From NCBI RefSeq assembly GCF_018619435.1, contig NZ_JAHFZF010000022.1, positions 1-64,000 on the forward strand: a stretch of 64,000 nt of DNA, written 5' to 3'. Positions 52,901 through 61,888 of the stretch are shown piece by piece. A program made the position numbers and the translations under genes. The DNA is from Rhodoferax sp. U11-2br (GTDB lineage Bacteria > Pseudomonadota > Gammaproteobacteria > Burkholderiales > Burkholderiaceae_C). Position 1 is the first letter of the stretch. The number at the start of each line of letters is the position of its first letter. The notes below the pieces were generated by a model, which worked only from the letters and a program-made list of their open reading frames with translations, searched no databases and was not told where the DNA came from.

Positions 52901-55541
52901 AGGATGTGTTGTCACTGTTGACCTTGCCCAGACCCAACGTGGTGCCGCTATCGGTGTTGCTGGTGTTCAGCGTGCTCTTGTTGTCATAGACCCGCACCGC
53001 CTCCAGCGTCACCTCGCGGGCGCCGCTGATCTTGCTGTTCAAGGCGGTCACAGCAACATCGTTGCCTTTGCGTTGCGCACGCAGATGCAGTTCGCCGCCA
53101 ACCCCGCCACTCACATCAATCTCGGAGCCGGTTTGCAAATCAATGTTTCGAGAGCTGTCGCCCGCAGCCGCCTCTGCGACCTGCGTGACCGCTCCGATCT
53201 CGACCCGTCCACCCTCGCCGCCTGTTGCGCTGGCGCGCGCTTCCACGCGGGCCGTGCTCGTGAGCGTGACGGACTGGCCGTACAACGCCACCTGTCCACC
53301 GTCAGCACCCGATGCGGACACCTTGCCCGCGACAGTGAGAGCACCACTGTCCGCAGTCAGGTTCACCTGCCGTGCCGTCACCACGTCGCCTGTCTCCACC
53401 GTCAAAGCACCGGTGCGCGCACGCAGGCTGCGTTCGCCGTCAAAGCCACCCTGGTTCAATGCAGCATTGATGCCTGAAAAATTACCCAAATAACCTACGT
53501 CGATGCGCACTCGGGCACCGTCGCCGGTTTTGCCATCGGCATCGGCTGTGGAATATCCCAACAGTGTCGAAGCTTCGATATCTGCGGTACCCGCCACCGC
53601 ACTCACCACCAGTGAGCCACCGTCAGAGCCAACACCACCCGACACATTGATGCTCGCTCCGGCCTGCGCCACCACCTTGCCGGTTTTGCTGGTCAGCACC
53701 ACCGTGCCGCCACCGGTGCTGCGGGTTTCGTCAAAGAACCTTACCGCGCGGCCAGACACATCGATATCGGCATTCGCGCCGAGCGTCACATCGCCATTCT
53801 CCGCCGTCATAGTCAACGCTCCGCCACGCAGGTCGGCCTTGGTGTCAAACTGGAGAGAGCCCGCCTTCAGTTTCCAGGCTGCACCCAAAGAAGATGTATC
53901 AGCAAGTGTTTGAGTTGGCGCGATCTGGTTCACATTCAGCACCTGCGAGCCTGCGTCCAACTCTTGATTGGCACCGTTTTGCCCCGTCAGGCGGGCGGTG
54001 GCAACCGAAACACCCCCCTGTATTTTGGTGCTGCCTTTGCCCGAAGCCACCAATTCGTCAGCTGTGATGCTGACGCTGGCAAAACCACTCAACTTCTTGT
54101 CGCCTTCACCCAAAGTGAGGCTTTGCGCCAGCACATTGAGCGATCCGCTGCCCAAGGTCTGGCTGGCGGGGATGGCATATGCCACATTGGCAGTGTTGCT
54201 CAGCGTCAGGTTGAGTGCGCGCAAGTTGGCGATCTGACTTGCGCCTCCGAAACCTGCCAAGCCAGCGCCCTGCAACGCCAAATTCTTGATCAGGGGTCTC
54301 CCGTCGGCACCAATACCGCCAACATCCACATTCCCATGGAAATCGAAGGTCGAATAGCTGGTGAGGTCCAGCCTGTCCAGGCTCTGCAACGCATTCAGAG
54401 CGGTCTGACTGAACGTCAACCCGTCCACATCCTGGGTCGGGCTTCCGAAGTTGATCCGCGAATCGCCAGCGCTCAATTCGCCAGCCACCCCAACGCCGTT
54501 CTTGGCAAAGGTTAGCTGCCCATCAAAGGCATTGTCCTGCGTGGCATCGATGGCAATTGCCTTAGCCGCCTGCAACACGCTGTCGACCGCGCCGACCAGC
54601 TTCCCCTTACTGCGGTCTGGTGACCCTGTTCGCGTGAACGTGGCCGATGAGGAAGCCGCCCGGACAAAGGCACCATTGCCAGCTGTGCTGAAACTGCCAG
54701 CTTCACCATCGACACCCTGGGCATCGATCCGACTGCCAGCGTTCAATGTGACGCGGTTTGTTGCAGCCAACATCACTTCAGAGGCAGACAGGACTGACTC
54801 CTGGTTGTTGGCCAATGTCACGGTATCGGACGATACGGCAAGCAAGGTGTTGCTCCCAGAACGCGTGCGTGTGCCGCCCAACAAAAGACTATCGGAACCC
54901 AGACCATTGAGCCATTCGGTTGACACCCATGCTTCGTCCGCACCAGCTGCCGTGGAGGAGCCTCCGATCAACAGATGGGCGGCAGCGATATCAATGGCTG
55001 CACCCGAACCGCCAAGTGCAGCTTGCGTCAACACCTTGCCGTTCAAGTGCAAGCTGTCCGTTCCCGAACCCTGACTCACTATGGCCAAACGTCCGGCATC
55101 CTGAGGTGAAAACCGGGAGCCGGAAAAGTAGTTCGACGCTGAGGTCAGTGTGAACTCTGACCGATCCAACACCTGCGCACGGGTGAGCACCTGAATGCCC
55201 TGCCAATCCCCTGTGCGCGGCGCACCGGATCGGGTGTCAGTGAGGTACCCCGCAGCCACCTGCACACCGTCCGATTGGGTATAGCCATTCCCGGGAAATA
55301 CAGGGGTGCTACCCGAATTCAGACGCACCGCAACTGCACCAGGCAACAAGGCATAGTGAGCAGGCAACAGGGTGTAAGTGCCGTCCGGCAAACCATTCAC
55401 GCCTTGCAGATACACGGCAGCCCCTCTGGCGAGGCCGAGGCTTTCCTGCACATCGTTTGGTGCGTAACCATCGGTATACCCAGCAATCACAGCATAGGTA
55501 TTCGGCTGGGCCAGGTAGTCTGCTGAACCACCGGGCCCCAC
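49914..55541 (-). CDS. Filamentous haemagglutinin-like TpsA, 3' part (frame-separated)
   Basis: The frame starts with GTG 55541 but continues open upstream to the G run at 55565, so it is the second part of the TpsA gene at 55549. Its 1875 residues form beta-helix repeats (GGDGG-type turns, LTADSGALTVAGKVSASG), and the end carries a DUF3739-type region (AGGNILIWSSEGDIDAGKG, then PVIRVEADGSVTQV). DUF3739 haemagglutinins are large cell-surface proteins secreted by TpsB. If the frames are joined the protein has about 3400 residues. On its own this part has no export signal and should not be made. Confidence 0.85.
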   Translation of the reverse strand: MGPGGSADYLAQPNTYAVIAGYTDGYAPNDVQESLGLARGAAVYLQGVNGLPDGTYTLLPAHYALLPGAVAVRLNSGSTPVFPGNGYTQSDGVQVAAGYLTDTRSGAPRTGDWQGIQVLTRAQVLDRSEFTLTSASNYFSGSRFSPQDAGRLAIVSQGSGTDSLHLNGKVLTQAALGGSGAAIDIAAAHLLIGGSSTAAGADEAWVSTEWLNGLGSDSLLLGGTRTRSGSNTLLAVSSDTVTLANNQESVLSASEVMLAATNRVTLNAGSRIDAQGVDGEAGSFSTAGNGAFVRAASSSATFTRTGSPDRSKGKLVGAVDSVLQAAKAIAIDATQDNAFDGQLTFAKNGVGVAGELSAGDSRINFGSPTQDVDGLTFSQTALNALQSLDRLDLTSYSTFDFHGNVDVGGIGADGRPLIKNLALQGAGLAGFGGASQIANLRALNLTLSNTANVAYAIPASQTLGSGSLNVLAQSLTLGEGDKKLSGFASVSITADELVASGKGSTKIQGGVSVATARLTGQNGANQELDAGSQVLNVNQIAPTQTLADTSSLGAAWKLKAGSLQFDTKADLRGGALTMTAENGDVTLGANADIDVSGRAVRFFDETRSTGGGTVVLTSKTGKVVAQAGASINVSGGVGSDGGSLVVSAVAGTADIEASTLLGYSTADADGKTGDGARVRIDVGYLGNFSGINAALNQGGFDGERSLRARTGALTVETGDVVTARQVNLTADSGALTVAGKVSASGADGGQVALYGQSVTLTSTARVEARASATGGEGGRVEIGAVTQVAEAAAGDSSRNIDLQTGSEIDVSGGVGGELHLRAQRKGNDVAVTALNSKISGAREVTLEAVRVYDNKSTLNTSNTDSGTTLGLGKVNSDNTSYAANYSDIKTRLRQSANADFHVVSGVEVRSAGAMALGADWNLKDSDAGGEAGVLTLRAGGNLNINSNLSDGFSTATALDGANPAALLDASVRGGRSWSFNLVAGADASSADVMNTNANVGDLSLAAAKLIRTGSGDIRLAAGQDIVLKANTSAIYTAGIKVTPDSGFVVPGQAQFSQGGGDIEMAAYRDVLGVASAQLYSNWLYRQGELKVDGNSYELQPAWWVRFDKFQQGVATLGGGDVTITAGGKVSNLSASAATQGYTASTTVNDAVSKRKGGGDVNITAGTDVLSGQYYADLGDVSITAGGSISSGRSVGNRPVHTILAVGDGSVSATAFGNVDVQAILNPHLIVQSSGSGGNIGTTQALNPQWSLFSTYADDSSVSLQSTTGDVRVFGGAFAGSTQAATLSSVYTTPVNLGLSAYGKQDLLSIMPSTFSAVAFVGDVSVLADTVLSPGPKGDLDILATQNVNLSARITLSDTAPLPDSVSPGQVSSEFNRATSVKQTLAHAVVPVHTDDPDPVQIYAVNGSILGNNRLLKSAKLVDVRAGQDIRNLPMDIQHVSAHDVSVIEAGNDFSLPSLRAAGSYVAVSGPGRLDMTAGHDIDLGASAGVLSRGTLDNSSLPDGGADLHLAAGVGAAGLDYAGAVIRLENDLADGVFSDETLWLARWLTGDSTLLRDQALQRVQQVATSDHETVRTRVRDMLFNAVLYTGRDSNIVDNAYAGDFSRAYLALESVFPGVGRSLATQTYQGMIDVFASRIKTEQGGDIELLVPGGGVVVGLSNTPKELVTTPSFGMDSGPLGIVTVGAGDIRVVARDDVLVNQSRVLTAAGGNILIWSSEGDIDAGKGKKTATAVPPPVIRVEADGSVTQVLQAAAAGSGIGALSSGGITAGDVDLIAPKGTVNAGDAGIRAGNLNIAAQVVLGADNITVSGTSAGTPVADTSAVSAASSGATSGGDDTGKVVAAMNQAAAESAKAAQELAASLRPSVVRVEVLGYGD

Positions 55542-55548
55542 CGTGAAC

Positions 55549-58500
55549 TCATAGGCTTGAACGTCCCCCCCCCCCCGCCACGGATAACTGAGCCCCTGAT
55601 TGAATGTCTACCTTGTTGCCTTTTAGGTTGACCGACTTCTCGGGCAAGTCCGATACAGTGATGCCAGTGGCATATAACCAATCACGCCCATTGGCCACCG
55701 TTCCAAAAGGCAACACGCTGCCGTCCATTGCCGATACCGAGGTCACGCTGCCGGACGTCAGCGTCAGCGACTCGCTGGCCTCCAGCTCAATCTGACCGAA
55801 GGGTGCCCAGATACTGCCATTCTGGTCAATCTGACTGGCCGCAATACGCAAACGACCAAAAGCAGACAACGGCTGTGCCACAGCACCCGACGTCTGAGAG
55901 ATGGTCACCGTCCTACCAGGAGCGGACACCTCGAAGTCGCTGTATGTCGACGGTGTGACCACACGAGCGGTAAGCGTCAGATCGCCAGCGGTGGTGAGCG
56001 AGCCGGTGGGACGAACCGTCGAACTCACGGCCACACCCGACAGCTCGATTTGCTCCGAAGCGTTCAACCTTGTTTCTGACATACCTGTCAGCGTGGACTT
56101 GCCGACCACTTCGATTCTTTTCGCATCCACTGCCAATACGCCGCTACCGACCACCGGCGTATTGGTGACACTTTGACGCAAGGTCGATTCATTACCCAAA
56201 CGAACCAAGGCGGCAGCAACAGTCGCTTCACCTCCAGAGGTTTCAATACGGGGTGCATCAAGGGTGACCGAGCGCAAAGGCAATGATCGAGACGCGCCGA
56301 TGCTCACCCCATCCCCTAGGCGAATAGCATCTTTAGAAGACAAGGCAATCTGATCAAAACCGGCTGCCTCAATGCGACCAACATCCAGGCGCGACGACTC
56401 ACTGAACGAAGTCGGCACTACCTGTCCTTGATGCAACCCCTGCGCCTGAACAGATACAGAGGGCTCAATACTTAACACGCTGGCTAAACGGGGAAATCCA
56501 AGACCATCTGTCGGCAGGTTGTCGTTTCCCAAGCTCACAGAAAACTTACCTCCGATCCACTCGGCTGACCCCGCCTGGGCCAACAACGTGCCGTCCAGCA
56601 CCACCCCCTCGCGCGCCGAGATGGAAACCGCGCCTGCACCACTGCCCAAGTGGCGACCGATACCACCTGCTTCATTTGGTTCGTCAAGGTATATCGGTGT
56701 GGATCCAGAGACATCGATGGTGGAGCCTTCCTTGGCGATGACATAGCCGGTCGATGCAGTGAGGCTCACCGAGCCACCATCTAGCACCTTGCCCAAGGGC
56801 TTGCCATTGGGGCCAACATATGTCAACGCCGTTCCAGATACATCCAGGCGAGAATGATCGCCCAGCCAAATGCTACTGGTGGTGTCGAAAGCCTTGTCAA
56901 GCGGCCCTGACAAACTGGCCTGAATGCGCCCTGCCTCAGCTTGTACTGTGCCAAGAATGCTGATCTGGTGCGCAGCGTTCAGGGTAACAGCGCCACCAGC
57001 ATCCACCGTTGTGAGCGAACCCAGGCCAAGCGTGATATCGCCCAGCGACTGCGAATCTGCCGTGAGGGTCAGGTTGACCGGGCTTCGCTCATGGACTGGT
57101 TTGGCCAACAGCGATGTCATTGCTGTCATATCGGTTCCGCTCGTTTGCACAGCAAACCCCGGGGTAAGTACACGCGATTGCAACTGCGGTGCCAACACCA
57201 CGTCATCAGCCAACGTCACACCTTCGCGACCAGTGATGGTGATGTTCTCGAAGCCGCCCGCAGACAGCCACTCCGCACCAAGGAACAAAGCGTTATCGGA
57301 CTGGCCAGGTTGCCCGCCGATCTGAACGAAGCCTGAGGACAACTTCAAGGTGCCACCATCCTCAAAACCAAAACCCTGCACGCTGCCGTTTAGCTCAACG
57401 CGCCCAGGTTGAGACAGCTCCGACTTAACGCCCTCGTTGGCGGAGATGGATACTGTGCCACCGCTGCCGTACTTCAAGGAGCCATCCGGCTGCAACCACG
57501 CTGAGCCCGACACATCAACGAGCGAACTCGCGCCAAGCAAGGCATCCCCAATTGCGGAGATAGTCACAGAACCGCCGTCAGTCGCCACGCCCTTGTTGTT
57601 CGGGTCGCCAAATCCAACGCTATGGTTGACCCACTTGCCTGCTGTCGAGAGCGTGACACCTGCTGCAACAGCCACATCGGCGGTAGCGAGCACGAACGGG
57701 CTATCTGGATCAGCCTGGTTTTCGCGCGCATTCACTGCAATGTTCCCGCCTGCGGCACTGACATTGGCGTTGACTGAAACTGAGCTGGCTGTGATCGACA
57801 ACGCCCCTTTGTTCGGCAAGGCCACGTCTTGCTCAACCACAGCATCTTTGTTGGAGTAAACGGTCAGTTCAGTGATCAAATCCTCGCCCAACTTGTCGGT
57901 GTCGATGAACAGGTTGTCCTTGAACCTGCTTGCCAACTCGTCGCCAAAGTTGAAGCTGCTTGCCAGTTGCTGAAACGAATGCCCGATACGAACTTTCTGG
58001 AAATTCTTGAAGTCACCATCGCTCATGGAAGAGCCCACCTGCAGTTGCGCCCCCTTTGGCGCAATACCGGCGGCAAGTTGCCGCTCACCCACAATGGTTT
58101 TCCCCATGATTGAGGACTGCAATACTGTTCCGCCCATGCCAACGATGTTCAGGGCGCCTGCTGCCTTGCCTTCGGTGTAGCCCGGGTCAAAGTGGATGTA
58201 TTCGCCAAGATCAATCGTTTCGGTCTTGTTCCAGCGGTCATAGCCGATCTCATAGCGCGTGGCAATGCCGTCGTACCGCACGTTGGCATCAGCGTCACTC
58301 ACCTCCATGCGCTTGCCTTCAGCAAACAGCAGCGTGGACTTGACCAAGGCAGGTGTGTATTTGACACTTCCTCCCGAAAGATTGATGGTGGACGCCGTCT
58401 CCAGGATCACCTCACCCTGTGACTTGATGTTTACTGTGCCACCCTGGGTAGAACGCTCCCCCACCGTTCGACCCAGGCGATCCTGGTACCCCTCCAGGCT

Positions 58501-60123
58501 GTCCTTGGCAATCAGCGTGGACTTACCGCTCTGTGCACGAGCGAGCGCACGCTCCACGTCTACATAAACCTTCTCACCACGCAGGGCACCACTGCGGTTA
58601 ACAGGTGAATCTTTGAGTTCATCCCCGCGGAGTTCCACCTCCACCGTATTGCGGGCAGTCGATACCTCCACACCGGAAAGCCCTGACACATCAATCAAAG
58701 CACCATCGGCCATGTGCACGCGCGCGGTGTTCGACACCTGATTTCGTCCCGCTTGGGTGAACGGATTGATGGCACCGACACCATCAATGTTCAATGGTTT
58801 GTCAACAGCCGTGATGTCCACCACCCCACCTGGAACCCGGACCACCGAACCTGATGACAGTCTCACATCATTGCCCAGAATCTGCACCCTGGATGGGGCG
58901 GCCAGTCCCTGTCCCGTGGAGCCGTCGAGAGAGGTTGTTGTGTCGCCCGTTTCGGGGAGAACCTCGGTCACACTGCCCGCGCCCAAAACCACACGCCCAG
59001 CACGAGCCGATCGACTCCCTGTGGCATTCAGGTCTGCCGCTGATGGCATGACATGGCTGTCCTTGGCCAGCAAGTACACCGACCCGTTGGCCACCACCGA
59101 TGTGCTGGCACGCGCCAAGCCAAGCTGGTTCACTGCAAAGCCAACCATGGTCACATTGCCCGTTGTTGCAGTGAGTTTGCCCAGGTTGGTCGCGTTGCCC
59201 AGCTGATCCAATGCTGAATCGGTCAGGTCCACCGCCTGACCGTCCAACACACCGTCCTTAACGCCCGTGTTGGCAACGTTATATCCTGTCAAATCAGCGG
59301 GGCTATCCACCTCCACCATCAGGCCGCGTACATTGCTGTCGCCGTAACTCGACGCGGCACGCAGGTAGGCCTTGGTACCCGCCGCCAACACCACCTGCCC
59401 ACCAGGCGCAGAAATGCTGCCTTGATTGATGACAGTCGGCGCAATCAACATGATGCGACCTTGCTCACCCGCAGTGATCTGAGCGCCCTCAAACACCTTG
59501 ACGAAACCGCTTGTCCCCACGTACTGGGGCTGGCCATCGCCCGGCAATAACGTGTCAAGGATGAACTTGTCGGCAATACCCAGGCTCGATGCGGTAAAGC
59601 TGTTCAGGTTCACCTGCGAGCCACCCATGAAGGCAATGCCGTTGGTATTGACCAAAATAACGTTGCCCTTCTGGCCCGCACCCTGTGTGATGTTGCCAGC
59701 AATCACACTCGGGTTGGCATCCCAGATACGGTTGAGCGTGGTGAAGCTGGCACCTGGCACCAGGTTTCCAGAAGCTAGGCTGTCCACTTGGCGGAACTCA
59801 ACCCCGTGGCCTGCTGCAATGTTGAAGTTCTGCCAATTCAGGATGGCTTTGTTGTCCACCTGATTCACATAGGCCTGTTTGCCATTGGCATTGATCTGGT
59901 AAGCCGCTTGCCCGTAGGACACAAAAGCAGGCAGACTCCCCCCCGGACTCTTGGTGGGCAGCTTCTGCGCCAGTGTCGGCAGGGCCAGCAAAGCGCTGAC
60001 GATCAGGGCACCAGCGCCACGCGCTCCGCTGGCGGCCTTGCCGCAACAACGCGCACTTTCGGCCACAGCCACCAAAGCACCCAGGCGGGTATTGAACACA
60101 AGACGATAGCGTTGACGGTTCAT
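55549..60123 (-). CDS. Filamentous haemagglutinin-like TpsA, 5' part with ESPR and TPS domain
   Basis: The first 1524 codons of a two-partner secretion exoprotein. It begins with an extended signal peptide region (MNRQRYRLVFNTRLGALVAV), a hydrophobic stretch and cleavage near residue 52, then the TPS domain with family motifs NWQNFNIAAGHGVEF and NVILVNTNGIAFMGGSQVNL. The rest is beta-helix. The frame ends five codons past a run of 12 G (AGGGGRSSL, stop), so in the present state a truncated protein would be secreted. With 11 G the reading goes on as GGGDVQAYEFTVGPGG into the 3' part. The gene starts 20 bp after tpsB. Confidence 0.9.
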   Translation of the reverse strand: MNRQRYRLVFNTRLGALVAVAESARCCGKAASGARGAGALIVSALLALPTLAQKLPTKSPGGSLPAFVSYGQAAYQINANGKQAYVNQVDNKAILNWQNFNIAAGHGVEFRQVDSLASGNLVPGASFTTLNRIWDANPSVIAGNITQGAGQKGNVILVNTNGIAFMGGSQVNLNSFTASSLGIADKFILDTLLPGDGQPQYVGTSGFVKVFEGAQITAGEQGRIMLIAPTVINQGSISAPGGQVVLAAGTKAYLRAASSYGDSNVRGLMVEVDSPADLTGYNVANTGVKDGVLDGQAVDLTDSALDQLGNATNLGKLTATTGNVTMVGFAVNQLGLARASTSVVANGSVYLLAKDSHVMPSAADLNATGSRSARAGRVVLGAGSVTEVLPETGDTTTSLDGSTGQGLAAPSRVQILGNDVRLSSGSVVRVPGGVVDITAVDKPLNIDGVGAINPFTQAGRNQVSNTARVHMADGALIDVSGLSGVEVSTARNTVEVELRGDELKDSPVNRSGALRGEKVYVDVERALARAQSGKSTLIAKDSLEGYQDRLGRTVGERSTQGGTVNIKSQGEVILETASTINLSGGSVKYTPALVKSTLLFAEGKRMEVSDADANVRYDGIATRYEIGYDRWNKTETIDLGEYIHFDPGYTEGKAAGALNIVGMGGTVLQSSIMGKTIVGERQLAAGIAPKGAQLQVGSSMSDGDFKNFQKVRIGHSFQQLASSFNFGDELASRFKDNLFIDTDKLGEDLITELTVYSNKDAVVEQDVALPNKGALSITASSVSVNANVSAAGGNIAVNARENQADPDSPFVLATADVAVAAGVTLSTAGKWVNHSVGFGDPNNKGVATDGGSVTISAIGDALLGASSLVDVSGSAWLQPDGSLKYGSGGTVSISANEGVKSELSQPGRVELNGSVQGFGFEDGGTLKLSSGFVQIGGQPGQSDNALFLGAEWLSAGGFENITITGREGVTLADDVVLAPQLQSRVLTPGFAVQTSGTDMTAMTSLLAKPVHERSPVNLTLTADSQSLGDITLGLGSLTTVDAGGAVTLNAAHQISILGTVQAEAGRIQASLSGPLDKAFDTTSSIWLGDHSRLDVSGTALTYVGPNGKPLGKVLDGGSVSLTASTGYVIAKEGSTIDVSGSTPIYLDEPNEAGGIGRHLGSGAGAVSISAREGVVLDGTLLAQAGSAEWIGGKFSVSLGNDNLPTDGLGFPRLASVLSIEPSVSVQAQGLHQGQVVPTSFSESSRLDVGRIEAAGFDQIALSSKDAIRLGDGVSIGASRSLPLRSVTLDAPRIETSGGEATVAAALVRLGNESTLRQSVTNTPVVGSGVLAVDAKRIEVVGKSTLTGMSETRLNASEQIELSGVAVSSTVRPTGSLTTAGDLTLTARVVTPSTYSDFEVSAPGRTVTISQTSGAVAQPLSAFGRLRIAASQIDQNGSIWAPFGQIELEASESLTLTSGSVTSVSAMDGSVLPFGTVANGRDWLYATGITVSDLPEKSVNLKGNKVDIQSGAQLSVAGGGGRSSL
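55565..55576 (-). repeat. Run of 12 G on the coding strand of tpsA, likely switch point
   Basis: Twelve C on the plus strand sit exactly where the two tpsA frames meet. Runs of this length slip readily during replication. One base fewer, or two more, restores the frame. Confidence 0.8.
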
Positions 60124-60143
60124 GGCCTTGCTCCAGGGCGGCT

Positions 60144-61757
60144 TTACCAGGCGTAAGCCAGGTTGAAGTGGATACGGTGGTCACCACGGTGGGTGTTGCC
60201 TATGGCCTTGAGGGGATAGGCCCAAACCAAAGACATGTCCACCCCGCTCCACCCTTTGAGACTCAAACCCAAGCCAGCGCCCGATAGGGTGAAACGCTCG
60301 GTAGCACTGATCGGGTCAATCACCTGCACCGATGCGGCGTCCCAGAAGGCCAACGCCTTCAAGCTGGCAGAGGACTCATTCAAGGCCGGCAAAAGATTGG
60401 CAAGATTGGGGCTTGTCGCTTCCATGCTGATCGCAACACCCCGGTCACCCAGCGCGGCAGACTCCAGGTAGCCTCGCACGGTGTCGGCACCGCCAATCGC
60501 GAACTGCTCGTTGGAGATCAGCGGTTGGCCAGCCAACTGCCAATGGGCGCGCCCCTCCAGGCCATAACCCTGCGGCGCGATCCATTCATGCGAGGCATTG
60601 CCACGCACATACGCATAAGCCGGGCGGCCCTTGAAACGTTTGTCGGCAAACTGTTGTTCTTCTCCGACCAAGCCCTGCAGGTGAAAATTAAATGACAGGC
60701 CCAGCTTGCTGGTGCTGGCTTCATTCAGCCAGGTGGCATCCCACCCCAACGTGAAAGGCAGGTATTTGATGGGTGTGTTGAAGCCACCGCTGTCAAGCAG
60801 CTCCACTGACTGGTCAAAGTCTTTGTAGTCAGCACCAAAGGACGCACTGTGAAAAAAGTCCTCGCTGCCCGGCAGCGGGTGGATATAGCGCAGCCCCAGC
60901 ACGGTACCGCGGCCCACCACACTCAAGGTGCCCACGGCGGCCACATCCGAGTCAGACTTCACACCGTAGAAAGCCAGGAAGTCCCCCCCACTGAGCGGCA
61001 TGGTGTAGTTGGCAGAAAACACCTTGTTTTCTTTCGGGTTGTTGGGTGAGGTTTGCACCGTCAAGCCCAGGCTGTGCTGCTTGTTCCACAGGTTGTCGTA
61101 ACGCAGGCTGGCGCTCAAGCGGGTGCGCGAGGTGTCCTGGCTGTAGCGATCATTGAGTTCCATGTTGCCGTGCAGTGGCAATTCGTCCTGCACCTTCAAG
61201 TCCACCTCGACGGTGCCGGGCGTTTTGCCCGGGCGCAGCACGGGGGTGATGCGCCGGTCCGGGCTGCGGTTGAGCGCTGTTAACTCGGTCTGCATGTCCT
61301 GGAAATTGGGGACCTTGTCCTCGGCCAGTTCAGGCACACCGGCCTTGATATCGCTCGGCAAAAAATAGCGCGAATCCACCACACGCAGGCGGTCCACGGG
61401 CGCTTCGGTCACGACCAGTCTCACCAGGCCGTCGTTCACCTTTTGCTGAGGAATGGTCACCAGCACCGTGAGGTAGCCAGAGGCGTGGTAGGCCTTCTCC
61501 AACGCGTCACGTGCTTTTTCCACATCGGCCAGGGACTTTTTTTCACCCAGGTGCGGGTACACAGCACGCTCGACGGCGATGGTGGGCAGCAGGGTGGTGC
61601 CTTCGACACGGTATTCAAAAACATCGAAACCTGGTTCCTGTGCCTGGGCGGGAGCCCCCCCCAACAAAGCTCCTGCCAGCAGGCAAAGTGACAAGATGGC
61701 GTTTGGCCTGGGCAGGAAGGATCGATCTGACACGGAACCGAATAAGCACAACAACAT
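60144..61757 (-). CDS. TpsB two-partner secretion transporter (ShlB/FhaC family)
   Basis: A 537-residue outer-membrane protein that exports TpsA. After a signal peptide (ILSLCLLAGALLGGAPAQAQ) come two POTRA domains (FDVFEYRVEGTTLLPTIAVE onwards, and RVVDSRYFLPSDI), then a 16-strand barrel with the conserved VRGY motif (GGADTVRGYLES) and a C-terminal phenylalanine-rich strand ending in HFNLAYAW. ATG 61757 is chosen because the earlier frame crosses the terminator at 61797. Confidence 0.9.
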   Translation of the reverse strand: MLLCLFGSVSDRSFLPRPNAILSLCLLAGALLGGAPAQAQEPGFDVFEYRVEGTTLLPTIAVERAVYPHLGEKKSLADVEKARDALEKAYHASGYLTVLVTIPQQKVNDGLVRLVVTEAPVDRLRVVDSRYFLPSDIKAGVPELAEDKVPNFQDMQTELTALNRSPDRRITPVLRPGKTPGTVEVDLKVQDELPLHGNMELNDRYSQDTSRTRLSASLRYDNLWNKQHSLGLTVQTSPNNPKENKVFSANYTMPLSGGDFLAFYGVKSDSDVAAVGTLSVVGRGTVLGLRYIHPLPGSEDFFHSASFGADYKDFDQSVELLDSGGFNTPIKYLPFTLGWDATWLNEASTSKLGLSFNFHLQGLVGEEQQFADKRFKGRPAYAYVRGNASHEWIAPQGYGLEGRAHWQLAGQPLISNEQFAIGGADTVRGYLESAALGDRGVAISMEATSPNLANLLPALNESSASLKALAFWDAASVQVIDPISATERFTLSGAGLGLSLKGWSGVDMSLVWAYPLKAIGNTHRGDHRIHFNLAYAW

Positions 61758-61796
61758 GAAACGCCTGTGAAAAAGTCGGAATTCAGAAAACAGGCT

Positions 61797-61822
61797 CGGG
61801 ACAGCCATTGCTGGCTGTCCCG
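61797..61822 (-). terminator. Hairpin terminator after the secreted-protein gene
   Basis: A perfect 11-base stem (CGGGACAGCCA) with a four-base loop between the stop at 61889 and tpsB. The minus strand continues with a short T stretch (TGTTTTCTG), so it works as a moderate intrinsic terminator and separates the upstream gene from the TPS operon. Confidence 0.7.
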
Positions 61823-61888
61823 ACACCGGGTCAACAGACTGCATTTACCAGGCACACACAGCACCCGGTTGCCAGTCACACTGCCTTC

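Noticed and set aside
49914-60123. tpsA as a dead pseudogene
   Set aside because: Both frames are long and intact, and a single homopolymer change explains the break, so a switch or sequencing error fits better.
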